Positions 1 to 7,824 of a stretch of 15,582 bases of DNA are shown piece by piece. Where the stretch lies: assembly GCA_029858845.1 (NCBI GenBank), contig JAOUEG010000017.1, positions 1-15,582 on the forward strand. Reading direction: 5' to 3'. The stretch's first letter is position 1, and each line of letters begins with the position of its first letter. This stretch comes from Chloroflexota bacterium. Its GTDB lineage: Bacteria; Chloroflexota; Limnocylindria; Limnocylindrales; CSP1-4. Under the pieces are notes generated by a model that saw nothing but the letters and a program-made list of their open reading frames with translations, searched no databases and was not told where the DNA came from. The translations under genes were made by a program, and so were the position numbers.

Positions 1-362
1 CCATCGTCATCGTCACGGCCATCAGCACCATCTTCCTGTACGCCGCATACGGGATCTGCATCTACCTGGGCGCCACGACCAAGGAGTGGCTCGATCATCG
101 TGTCTGGAGCCTGGGTCGGTTCTCCAAGCCGATCGCCTGGATCGCCGTGTTCTGGGTCATCGTCCTGATGATCCTGTTCAGCTTCCCGACATCGGGCAAC
201 ATCTCCATCACCTTCATGATCGCGGTCATCATCTTGCTGGCGATCTACTACTTCGGTTCGGCACGGAGGACCTTCAAGGGCCCGCACGCGATGGGAACCG
301 TCGCCGACCTCACCGAGATCGAGCGCGAGTTCGAGCAGGCAGCGGAGGAGATCGCCAGCTAG
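1..362 (+). CDS. APC-superfamily amino acid/amine permease, C-terminal part
   Basis: This is the 3' end of a gene that begins before the window; it is open from base 3 and stops at TAG 360-362. The roughly 119 visible residues contain three hydrophobic segments. The first begins IVIVTAISTIFLYAAYG, the second is around PIAWIAVFWVIVLMILF, and the third is around ISITFMIAVIILLAIYYFG. They are followed by a charged cytoplasmic tail rich in Glu. The pattern, with SLGRFSKPIAW before the penultimate helix, matches the last three helices of bacterial APC-family amino acid/polyamine permeases, which are H+- or Na+-coupled importers of the inner membrane. The substrate cannot be read from this fragment. 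A glutamine-synthetase-like ligase follows 119 bases downstream, which suggests that the imported compound is an amine or amino acid that gets gamma-glutamylated. The family call is fairly safe; the substrate is inference. Confidence 0.75.
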   Translation, partial: IVIVTAISTIFLYAAYGICIYLGATTKEWLDHRVWSLGRFSKPIAWIAVFWVIVLMILFSFPTSGNISITFMIAVIILLAIYYFGSARRTFKGPHAMGTVADLTEIEREFEQAAEEIAS

Positions 363-392
363 GGGCGGTCCGCTCCATCCGCCATCCACGGA

Positions 393-422
393 AGGGCCGG
401 TCCGGATCGTCCGGCCGGCCCT
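393..422 (+). terminator. Strong GC hairpin between permease and GS-like gene
   Basis: The 5' arm AGGGCCGG-T-CCGGA (393-406) is exactly complementary to the 3' arm TCCGGCCGGCCCT (410-422), apart from one bulged T at 401; the loop is TCG. This gives a 13-bp, almost all-GC stem located 30 bases after the permease stop and 59 bases before the GS start. No U-run follows (the next bases are CCCACATCACC), so it is not a classical intrinsic terminator. It could be a U-less terminator, an RNA-processing or 3'-end-stabilising element, or a partial attenuator that sets the permease:GS ratio. The structure is seen directly; the function is inference. Confidence 0.45.
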
Positions 423-481
423 CCCACATCACCATCAGCAGGCACGACGGCACGAGCCGCGACAGCACGACGAGGAGTCCG

Positions 482-1888
482 ATGAGCGACCACGACGCCG
501 ACCATGCCCACAAGCACCCGCGCCTCGCCGAGCTCGAGACGATGGTCCGCGACGGTCGGATCGACACGATCGTGGTCGCGTTCACGGACATGCAGGGCAG
601 GCTCATGGGCAAGCGCGTCCATGGGCAGGCCTTCCTCGACGGCGTGATCGACCACGGGGCGCATTTCTGCACGTACCTGTTGGGCACCGATATGGAGATG
701 AACACACCCGACGGGTTCGCGCTCATGAACTGGGAGACCGGCTACGGCGACTGGATCGCCCAGCCGATCTGGGACCAGCTCCGAGAGCTGCCGTGGCTGC
801 CGGGTACGGCGCTGGTCCTGTCCGACGCCATCGACGAGGAGACCGGCGACGAGATCCCGGTCTCGCCACGGACCATCCTCAAGCGCCAGGTCGGCCGGGC
901 CGCGGAGATGGGCTATGCCATCAAGGCCGGCTCGGAGTTCGAGTTCTACGTCCTCAAGGATTCGTGGGACGAGCTCGCGGAGCGCGACTGGCCGATCCCA
1001 CGCACCTTCGGCCACTACAACGAGGACTACCACCTGCTCCAGGCAACCAAGGCCGAGCCCCTCCACCGGCTCCTGCGCCAGCAGATGAGCGCGGCGAACG
1101 TCCCGATCGAGTTCAGCAAGGGCGAGGCGGCGAACGGCCAGCACGAGGTCAACATCCGGTACGACGACGTCCTGGAGTCTGCCGATCGGAGCGTCGTGTT
1201 CAAGCACGGCGCCAAGGAGATCGCCTACCTCAACGGTTGGGGCATCACCTTCATGGCCAAGCCGGACCACCATTGGACGGGCTCGTCCGGGCACCTGCAC
1301 ATGAGCGTCTGGGATGCAGCCGCGAACGTCCCGCTCATGCATGCCAGCGGCGACGATCCCGCGGGTCCGTACGGGTTGTCCACCATCGGCCAGCAGTTCA
1401 TGGCCGGGATGATGGCGCTGTCGCGCGAGCTGGCAGTCTTCGTCGCACCATTCATCAACTCGTACAAACGATATGCGTCCCTTTCGTGGGCACCGGTCAA
1501 CGTCGTCTGGGGCCGGGACAACCGCACGACCGGGTTCCGGTTGGTGGGTCGCGGCGCGTCACTCCACGTGGAGAACCGCTTCCCCGGCGGCGACATGAAC
1601 GCCTACCTGACGTACGCCGCCATGGTCGGCGCCGGCCTGTACGGCGTCGAGCACGGACTGCAGCTGGAACCCGAATTCAAGGGCAACGGCTATCTCGCCA
1701 CGGGTCACCCGCGGATGCCGCGGGCCCTCTACGAGGCGATCCGCGAGCTCGAGCAGTCGAAGCCGGCCAGGGAGATCTTCGGTGACGACGTCGTGGAGCA
1801 CTACCTGAACGCGGCCCGCGTCGAGCAGGAGACGTACGACTCCATCGTCCATCCATGGGATCGCGAGCGCTACCTCGAGCGCGGCTGA
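482..1888 (+). CDS. Glutamine synthetase family protein, likely gamma-glutamyl-amine/polyamine ligase
   Basis: The protein has 468 aa, the normal length for the family. The start is ATG 482 with GAGGAG at 472-477; the frame is open further upstream but no better site exists. The full set of GS signatures is present: GSEFEFYVL (150-158, metal ligands E152 and E154), GEAANGQHEVN (214-224, E215 and E222), GSSGHLHMS (267-275, H271 and H273), NSYKRY (326-331) followed by a W..V-N-V-V-W-G-R-D-N-R segment, and ENRFPGGDMN (364-373). The family condenses glutamate with ammonia or an amine using ATP in the cytoplasm. Several features point away from housekeeping GlnA. There is no NLYxLP adenylylation motif near the C-terminus. 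The active-site block is the GSSGHLH form typical of GS-like ligases (PuuA, GlnT and GlnA3 types). An APC permease lies directly upstream. The first half of the gene has the usual FTDxxG-K start (FTDMQGRLMGKR, 34-45). A role in gamma-glutamylating amines for catabolism is inference; true ammonia-assimilating activity is not excluded. Confidence 0.85.
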   Translation: MSDHDADHAHKHPRLAELETMVRDGRIDTIVVAFTDMQGRLMGKRVHGQAFLDGVIDHGAHFCTYLLGTDMEMNTPDGFALMNWETGYGDWIAQPIWDQLRELPWLPGTALVLSDAIDEETGDEIPVSPRTILKRQVGRAAEMGYAIKAGSEFEFYVLKDSWDELAERDWPIPRTFGHYNEDYHLLQATKAEPLHRLLRQQMSAANVPIEFSKGEAANGQHEVNIRYDDVLESADRSVVFKHGAKEIAYLNGWGITFMAKPDHHWTGSSGHLHMSVWDAAANVPLMHASGDDPAGPYGLSTIGQQFMAGMMALSRELAVFVAPFINSYKRYASLSWAPVNVVWGRDNRTTGFRLVGRGASLHVENRFPGGDMNAYLTYAAMVGAGLYGVEHGLQLEPEFKGNGYLATGHPRMPRALYEAIRELEQSKPAREIFGDDVVEHYLNAARVEQETYDSIVHPWDRERYLERG

Positions 1889-1937
1889 GGGATCGGCACT
1901 TCGGCGCGTCCGTCGGCCGGGAACGTCGGTCGGCTGC

Positions 1938-1943
1938 TATCCT
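1938..1943 (+). promoter_or_regulatory. Candidate -10 element upstream of the phosphorelay operon
   Basis: TATCCT in the 144-base gap between the GS-like gene and the kinase gene is a good match to the TAnnnT -10 of primary sigma factors. It would start transcription about 85 bases before the kinase start. No TTGACA-like -35 is visible 16-18 bases upstream, so the call rests on the -10 alone. The same gap holds an imperfect arm pair (AGCGC 1952-1956 with GCGCT 1977-1981) and AAGGAG at 1992-1997, which is too far from either possible start to be its ribosome binding site. Confidence 0.3.
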
Positions 1944-2029
1944 CCCGCTCCAGCGCGTGACGACCAGGGTCGGCGGGCGCTCGTGATCGCCAAGGAGACC
2001 CCCGTTCACGCCTCCTCATCACGCCTGCT

Positions 2030-2033
2030 GGAG
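2030..2033 (+). promoter_or_regulatory. Ribosome binding site bearing on the kinase start
   Basis: GGAG at 2030-2033 lies 8 bases before the in-frame TTG at 2042. It overlaps the longer GTG start at 2033, which itself has no purine-rich sequence at a useful distance. The spacing favours TTG 2042, shortening the protein by three residues; start-codon frequency favours GTG. Either choice leaves all domains intact. Confidence 0.35.
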
Positions 2034-5000
2034 TGCCGACCTTGACGGACGTCGACGTCCTGCGTGAGCGCGTCGCCGAACTCGAGCGACGCGAGGCCGC
2101 GAACGAGCGGGACCGCCTGATCCAGGACGCCCTCTACCAGATCGCGACTGCCGCGAGTTCCGCCGAGGACCTTGGTGTCTTCTATGCCACGGTCCACGAC
2201 ATCGTCGGACGCCTGATGTACGCCGAGAACGCCTACATCGCCCTCTATGACGGACAGCGCGAGGCGATCAGCTTCCCGTACTACGTCGACACCGTCGAAA
2301 TCGACGTCCCCGATCCCGGCGCGTGGGAACCGATGGGCGTCGGCAATGCCAGCGGCATGACCTCCTATGTCCTGCGCACCGGACAACCCGCACTGATCAA
2401 CCTCGCCGCCTACCGTGAGCTCGTTGCCCGGAACGAGATCTCCGTCGTGGGGGCGTCCTTGGCGGAAGGCGACTGGGTCGCTGCCCCGCTCGTCGCCGAC
2501 GGACGGACGCTCGGCGTCATCGTGGTCCAGAGCTACACGGACGCGCACCTGCACACCGAGGCCGACCGGGACCTGCTCGCGTTCGTCGGCCAGCACATCG
2601 GGTCCGCGCTCAGCCGCGCGCGTGCCATCGAGGAGACTCGCCAGCGCAACGCCGAGCTGGCGGTGATCAACGAGATCGGCGCAGCGCTCGCGCAGCAACT
2701 CGAGTTCGATGCGATCATCGAGCTCGTCGGCGAGCGGGTCCGCTCCATCTTCGCCACGAACTCGCTCTTCATCGCGCTGTACGACCACGTCACGAACGCC
2801 ATCCGCTTCCCATACGACATCGACGAGGGCGAACGCTTCGACCGCGGCGTGATCCAGCTCGGCCCGGGCGTCACGTCTGCCGTGATCGAATCCGGCAGCG
2901 CGCTACGGCTCGGCACGCTCGAGGAGCAGGCCGCTGCCGGCGCAGTGCAGATCGGCGGCTCGGCCACCCAGTCATGGCTGGGCGCGCCGATCCCGGCAGG
3001 CGATCGAGTCATCGGCGTCGTCGGACTGGAAAGCCTGCACCGTAACGCGTTCAGCGAGGGCGATGAACGCCTGCTCACCACGCTCGCCTCGAGCATGGGC
3101 GTCGCCCTGGAGAACGTGCGGCTGTTCGACGAGACGAAGCGCCTGCTGATCGAGACGGACGAGCGGGCTGCCGAGCTGGCGATCATCAACGGGGTCCAGC
3201 AGGGCCTGGCCGCCCGGCTGGATATGCAGTCCATGTATGACCTGGTCGGCGACAGGATCCAGGAGATCTTCGACACCCACGTCGTGGACGTCGGCATCTA
3301 CGACGCCGATTCCGGACTGATCCACTTCCCGTACACGATCGAACGCGGCGTCCGCCTTCCTGATGCGCCGATCCCGCTCATGGGCATCAGACGCCACGTG
3401 ATGGAGACGCGCGAGCCCTTGCTCGTCACGGAGAACGCGGCGGAGGCGGCAGCCGGATTCGGTCAATCCGGCGCGATCCAGGGCGAGGAGCCGAAGTCGA
3501 CGCTGTGGGCGCCGCTCATCGTCGGAAACGAGGCGCGCGGCGTGATCTCGCTGCAGAACCTCGATCGTGAGTTCGCCTTCGGCGAGGCCGATGTTCGCCT
3601 GCTGTCGACCATCGCGACGAGCCTGAGCGTGGCGCTGGAGAACGTGCGGTTGTTCGAGGAGACGCGCCGTCAGTCGGTGGAGCTCGCGACCGTCAACCAG
3701 GTGGGACAGGCGCTGAGCGCACAGCTCGACCTCGATGCCGTGATCGAGCTCGTCGGCGAGCAGATGCGGGAGACGTTCCAGGCGGACATCGTGTACGTGG
3801 CCCTGCACGATGTGGATGCCGGCGTCGTCACCTTCCCCTACTACAGCGAGGATGGCCGCACCCGAACGGAGCCCGCGATGCCGATCGGCTCCGGCCTCAC
3901 GTCCGAGATCCTCGAACAGCGCGTCCCGATGCTGCTGCGCCGCGCCACGGACTGGGAGAACCACGGCGTACGCGGCCTCGGGACCCTCGCGAAGACATAC
4001 CTCGGCGTTCCGATTCTCGAGGGTCGCCGAGCGATTGGCGTGATCAGCGTCCAGAGCACCCGGGAGGAGAACCGGTACGACGAGGACGACGCCCGTCTCC
4101 TCGCCACGATCGCGGCCAGCGTCAGCGTGGCCATCCAGAACGCCCGACTCTATCGGGAGACCAACCGTCGCGCCACGGAGATGGCGGCATTGGCGGACGT
4201 GGGCCGGGAGATCTCTGCCACATTGGATCCGGCTGCGGTGCTGGAGCGGATCGCCGAGCAGGCCCAGACGCTCCTGGCCGCCGGTTCCAGCGCGGTCTAC
4301 CTCGTCCAGCCCGACGGTCGCTCGTATCGGGCCACGGTGGCCCTGGGCGAGGTCGCCGACGAGCTCCGCGCGGACACGATCGTCCGCGGCGAGGGGATCA
4401 TCGGGGACGCTATCGCCCGCGCGACCGCCGAGATGGTCAACGATGTCCGATCGGATCCCCGGACCGTGACCATCCCGGGAACGGACCCCGACACCGAGGA
4501 GCGCCTGATGGTGGCGCCGCTGGTGGCGCACGGCGAGGTCACGGGCGCCATGGCCGTGTGGCGCCCTCATTCGGGTGAGCGCTATGGCCAGGGTGACCTG
4601 GACCTGCTGATCGGACTCTCCCAGCAGGCCGCCATCGCGATCGAGAACGCCCGGCTGTTCCGGGAGGCCGGGGCGGCCCGTGACGCCGCCGAGGACGCCG
4701 ACCGGGCGAAGAGCACCTTCCTGGCGGCGATGAGCCACGAGATCCGCACGCCGATGAACGCCATCATCGGCATGAGCGGCCTGCTCCTGGACACCCCGCT
4801 CGACGATGAGCAGCGCGACTACGCCGAAACGATCCGTACCTCCGGGGACGCCTTGCTGACGATCATCAACGACATCCTCGACTTCTCCAAGATCGAGGCC
4901 GGCAAGGTGGAGCTGGAGCACCAGCCGTTCAACCTGGCGGCCTGCGTCGAGGGGGCGTTGGACGTGCTCGCGCCGAGCGCCGCGGCGAAGCACCTCGAGC

Positions 5001-6298
5001 TCGTCTACGCGGTGGAGGACGGTCTGCCCCGGATGATCGTTGGTGATCAGGGTCGACTCCGTCAGATCGTGCTGAACCTGCTCTCCAACGCCGTCAAGTT
5101 CACCGAGCAGGGCGAAGTGGAACTGGCGGTCTCAGGGCGGCCACTGGCCGTCGGACCTGACGCCGGCGAGCGCTGGGAGCTGTCGATCGCGGTCCGCGAC
5201 ACGGGTATCGGCATCCCCGCCGACCGGATCGACCGGCTCTTCCAGTCATTCAGCCAGGCCGATGCCTCGATCTCGCGCCGCTACGGTGGGACCGGCCTCG
5301 GCCTCGCCATCAGCCGCCGACTCGCTGAGCTGATGGACGGTTCGCTGGACGCGCAAAGCGCCGGTGTGGCCGGCCACGGCAGCATGTTCCGGCTCACGAT
5401 CCGGGCCGCTGTGGATGCGTCGTCCGACATCCAGCAGGCCATCGTCGGGGTGGACCTCGCCGGGCGACATGTCCTGGTGGTCGACGACAACGCCACGAAC
5501 CGGCAGATCCTCCTGAAGCTGCTCGAACGCTGGGGGATGACGGCCGCGGCAAGCGGCTCGCCCAGCGAGGCACTCGGTTGGATCTCCGACGGACGACGGT
5601 TCGATCTGGCCATCCTGGATCTGCACATGCCTGAGCTGGACGGGATCGCCCTGGCGACGGCGCTCCATGCCTCGGAGGGCGCTGCCACGACACCGATCGT
5701 CATCCTGTCGTCGCTCGGGATCCACGAGCGGGCGAACGAGACCATCGCGGCGTATCTCGTCAAGCCGGTCAAGCCATCGGCGCTGCTGGACACCCTGGCG
5801 ACCGTGTTGGCCGGCCGGGCGACCTCCGTCCCGATCCGCGCGGGCGGCACCGGGATCGACCATGACCTGGGCGCGCGCCATCCCCTGCGGATCCTCCTGG
5901 CCGAGGACAACCCGGTCAACCAGAAGCTGGCGCTTCGACTGCTGGAACGGATGGGCTACCGGGCGGCCGTGGCCGGCAATGGCCTCGAGGCCATCGCCGC
6001 CCTGGAAGGATCCGCCTTCGACGTCGTCCTGATGGACGTGCAGATGCCGGAGCTGGACGGGTTGGAGGCGACGCGGAGGATCCGTCACCGTTGGCCGGGC
6101 GCCCACGGGCCGCGGATCGTGGCGATGACGGCCAACGCGATGGAGGGCGATCGCGAATCCTGCCTCGCCGCCGGGATGGACGACTACGTCTCGAAGCCGA
6201 TCCGGCCGGAGGCCCTTGCCGCGGCCCTGGCCGCGACCGTGCGTCGTGACGAAACGGAGCCCGCCGATGGCGCCGGAGCGAGCGGGGTCGTGCGATGA
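2033..6298 (+). CDS. Soluble hybrid histidine kinase: 5 x GAF, HisKA-HATPase, 2 x REC
   Basis: This 1421-aa cytoplasmic sensor kinase has no transmembrane segment. A short N-terminal coiled coil (about 8-30) leads into GAF1 (about 30-195), GAF2 (205-365), GAF3 (380-545), GAF4 (550-710) and GAF5 (715-880), joined by helical linkers such as ENVRLFEET. The kinase core has H-box SHEIRTPMN with phospho-acceptor H902, N-box LNLLSNAVKF (N1015, N1019), G1 DTGIGI (1056-1061), F-box LFQSFSQ (1069-1075) and G2 GGTGLGL (1085-1091). REC1 has D1151, D1152, acceptor D1196 and K1244; REC2 has D1292, acceptor D1335, T1366 and K1388. All residues needed for autophosphorylation and His-to-Asp transfer are present. 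No Cys occurs before about residue 970, so the GAFs cannot bind bilins through Cys in the phytochrome manner. The stop overlaps the next start (ATGA). The start could be GTG 2033 or TTG 2042; only the latter has a well-spaced Shine-Dalgarno sequence. It probably feeds the Hpt and cyclase downstream. The signal sensed is unknown. Confidence 0.95.
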   Translation: MPTLTDVDVLRERVAELERREAANERDRLIQDALYQIATAASSAEDLGVFYATVHDIVGRLMYAENAYIALYDGQREAISFPYYVDTVEIDVPDPGAWEPMGVGNASGMTSYVLRTGQPALINLAAYRELVARNEISVVGASLAEGDWVAAPLVADGRTLGVIVVQSYTDAHLHTEADRDLLAFVGQHIGSALSRARAIEETRQRNAELAVINEIGAALAQQLEFDAIIELVGERVRSIFATNSLFIALYDHVTNAIRFPYDIDEGERFDRGVIQLGPGVTSAVIESGSALRLGTLEEQAAAGAVQIGGSATQSWLGAPIPAGDRVIGVVGLESLHRNAFSEGDERLLTTLASSMGVALENVRLFDETKRLLIETDERAAELAIINGVQQGLAARLDMQSMYDLVGDRIQEIFDTHVVDVGIYDADSGLIHFPYTIERGVRLPDAPIPLMGIRRHVMETREPLLVTENAAEAAAGFGQSGAIQGEEPKSTLWAPLIVGNEARGVISLQNLDREFAFGEADVRLLSTIATSLSVALENVRLFEETRRQSVELATVNQVGQALSAQLDLDAVIELVGEQMRETFQADIVYVALHDVDAGVVTFPYYSEDGRTRTEPAMPIGSGLTSEILEQRVPMLLRRATDWENHGVRGLGTLAKTYLGVPILEGRRAIGVISVQSTREENRYDEDDARLLATIAASVSVAIQNARLYRETNRRATEMAALADVGREISATLDPAAVLERIAEQAQTLLAAGSSAVYLVQPDGRSYRATVALGEVADELRADTIVRGEGIIGDAIARATAEMVNDVRSDPRTVTIPGTDPDTEERLMVAPLVAHGEVTGAMAVWRPHSGERYGQGDLDLLIGLSQQAAIAIENARLFREAGAARDAAEDADRAKSTFLAAMSHEIRTPMNAIIGMSGLLLDTPLDDEQRDYAETIRTSGDALLTIINDILDFSKIEAGKVELEHQPFNLAACVEGALDVLAPSAAAKHLELVYAVEDGLPRMIVGDQGRLRQIVLNLLSNAVKFTEQGEVELAVSGRPLAVGPDAGERWELSIAVRDTGIGIPADRIDRLFQSFSQADASISRRYGGTGLGLAISRRLAELMDGSLDAQSAGVAGHGSMFRLTIRAAVDASSDIQQAIVGVDLAGRHVLVVDDNATNRQILLKLLERWGMTAAASGSPSEALGWISDGRRFDLAILDLHMPELDGIALATALHASEGAATTPIVILSSLGIHERANETIAAYLVKPVKPSALLDTLATVLAGRATSVPIRAGGTGIDHDLGARHPLRILLAEDNPVNQKLALRLLERMGYRAAVAGNGLEAIAALEGSAFDVVLMDVQMPELDGLEATRRIRHRWPGAHGPRIVAMTANAMEGDRESCLAAGMDDYVSKPIRPEALAAALAATVRRDETEPADGAGASGVVR

Positions 6299-7401
6299 CC
6301 CGTGGTCGGGTCCTGGTCGTGGACGATACCGCCTTCAACCGGCGCCTCCTCGTGCGATTGCTCGCCGGGATCGGCCACGGTGCGGTCGAGGCGTCGGACG
6401 GCCGTGAAGCGCTGGCCATCCTGGAGGATCCGGGGCTCGAGCCCGTGGACGTGGTCCTGCTGGACATCATGATGCCGGTCATGGACGGCTACGAAACGCT
6501 CGCCCGGATGAAGGCGGATGACCGCCTGCGCGACCTGCCCGTCATCGTGATCTCGGGCGTGGATGAGCTCGCCAGCGTGGTCCGCTGCATCCGGATGGGC
6601 GCCGCCGACTACCTTCCCAAGACCGTGGACCCGGAGATCCTGCGCGCCCGTATCGACGCCTCGCTGGCCGCCAAGCGCCTGCACGACCTGGAGCGCGAGA
6701 CGATGGCGGAGCAGGCACGGCTGCTCGCGACGATCGATCGCCAGCGGTCAGAGCTGTCGCGCTTCCTGTCACCGCAGGTCGCCGCCCTCGTCTCCAGCGA
6801 TGATGGCGAGGCGCTGCTGGCGGGCCATCGCCGCGAGATCACGGCGATGTTCTGCGATCTGCGCAGCTTCACCCCGTTCTCGGAGGCGGCCGCACCGGAG
6901 GAGGTCCTCGGGTTCCTGCGGGCGTACCACGGCGTGATGGGACCGCTCATCGTCGCGCACGAAGGTACGCTCGAGCACTTCGCCGGGGACGGATTCATGA
7001 CCTTCTTCAACGACCCGGTGCCGCAGCCGGACCATGCCGCCCGCGCGGTCCGGCTCGCCGTCGCGATGCGCGATCACTTCGCCGATCTCTCGGCCGACTG
7101 GCGCAGCCGAGGCTACGACCTGCAGCTCGGGATCGGCGTCGCGACCGGCTACGCCACGATGGGGAGGATCGGCTTCGAGGGCCGCTATGACTACGGCGCG
7201 GTCGGCCATGTGATCATCCATGCCGCCCGTTTGAGCGGGGATGCCGCGCCGGGCGAGATCCTCATCGCCGAGCGCACCCACGCTGCCGCCGAGGCGTCCA
7301 TCCACGCGCGAGCGGCCGGCGAGCGCCGGCTGAAGGGGTTCAGCCGGCCGGCCCTGACGTACGCGGTCGATGACATCCGACCTGAGGAGAGCAGCACGTG
7401 A
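6295..7401 (+). CDS. Response regulator with class III adenylate/guanylate cyclase output domain
   Basis: The protein has 368 aa. The receiver (about 4-122) has D10, D11, acceptor D57 in LLDIMMP, S87, and K109 followed by Thr instead of the usual Pro. A helical linker (about 125-160, rich in Arg/Glu/Gln) leads to a class III cyclase domain (about 180-360). Both metal-binding Asp residues are present: D188 in MFCDLRSFT and D232 in FAGDGFM. The segment RIGFEGRYDY (291-300) is typical of the bacterial REC-cyclase family, and R312 is kept. The residue that should be the transition-state Asn (xVxNxAAR) is Ile308 in GHVIIHAARL, and the purine-contact positions are His228 and Gly301. The domain makes cAMP or cGMP in its active members; whether this one is active is open. 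The ATG at 6295 overlaps the kinase stop by four bases, so the gene is translationally coupled. It is the natural output of the phosphorelay encoded on both sides. Confidence 0.9.
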   Translation: MTRGRVLVVDDTAFNRRLLVRLLAGIGHGAVEASDGREALAILEDPGLEPVDVVLLDIMMPVMDGYETLARMKADDRLRDLPVIVISGVDELASVVRCIRMGAADYLPKTVDPEILRARIDASLAAKRLHDLERETMAEQARLLATIDRQRSELSRFLSPQVAALVSSDDGEALLAGHRREITAMFCDLRSFTPFSEAAAPEEVLGFLRAYHGVMGPLIVAHEGTLEHFAGDGFMTFFNDPVPQPDHAARAVRLAVAMRDHFADLSADWRSRGYDLQLGIGVATGYATMGRIGFEGRYDYGAVGHVIIHAARLSGDAAPGEILIAERTHAAAEASIHARAAGERRLKGFSRPALTYAVDDIRPEESST

Positions 7402-7766
7402 CCGATCCCGTCCTGGACCCCGCGGCCCTCAGGAACCTGCTCGATATCACGGGCGGGGATCTCGAGTTCGTGGACGAACTGGTCGACACCTACCTGGACG
7501 ATGCGGTCGTGCAGCTGGACGCGATGCGAGCGGCCGCGACGGCCGGCGACGCCGACGCGCTGGTTCGGCCCGCCCACAGCCTGAAGTCGAGCAGTGCCAA
7601 CGTCGGCGCCATGAGTCTGGCCGAGGCCTGCCGGTCGCTGGAGGCCGACGGACGAAGCGGGAGCGTACCCGATGCCGCCGAGCGCGTGGCCGGCTGCGAA
7701 ACGACATTCGCGTCCGTGCAGACGGCGCTCCTCGCGGAGCGCGCCGGACGCGGGGATGGCGCGTAG
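7398..7766 (+). CDS. Histidine phosphotransfer (Hpt) protein
   Basis: This is a 122-aa, all-helical, single-domain protein. The Hpt signature AHSLKSSSANVGA holds the phospho-accepting histidine at residue 60, with the usual K63 and the small residues after it. The GTG start at 7398 overlaps the cyclase stop (GTGA) and has GAGGAG at 7384-7389 with an 8-base spacer. The protein should shuttle phosphoryl groups in the cytoplasm from a receiver of the hybrid kinase to the receiver of the cyclase protein; hybrid kinases that end in receivers without their own Hpt need such a partner. Family and role in a relay are well supported. The exact donor and acceptor are inferred from the operon. Confidence 0.93.
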   Translation: MTDPVLDPAALRNLLDITGGDLEFVDELVDTYLDDAVVQLDAMRAAATAGDADALVRPAHSLKSSSANVGAMSLAEACRSLEADGRSGSVPDAAERVAGCETTFASVQTALLAERAGRGDGA

Positions 7767-7824
7767 CCCGGGCGCCGGAACGCGACCGTCGGACGACCAT
7801 CGCGCGGAGTAGCGTTGACCTGCC

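Noticed and set aside
86..481. 132-residue N-terminal extension of the GS-like frame
   Set aside because: It overlaps the permease in another frame. The GS fold starts after ATG 482, which has GAGGAG upstream.
359..1342. 327-codon minus-strand open frame across the GS-like gene
   Set aside because: It is a shadow of the well-supported GS family protein and has no start signal or motif.
1952..1981. Imperfect hairpin (AGCGC/GCGCT with inner GACC/GGTC) before the kinase gene
   Set aside because: Large internal mismatches and no U-run; too weak for GC-rich DNA to call a terminator or leader element.
2972..4993. 673-codon open frame on the minus strand inside the kinase gene
   Set aside because: It is antisense to the GAF and kinase domains. 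Its product is rich in Arg, Leu, Val, Asp and His without domain motifs, as expected for the complement of GC-rich coding DNA.
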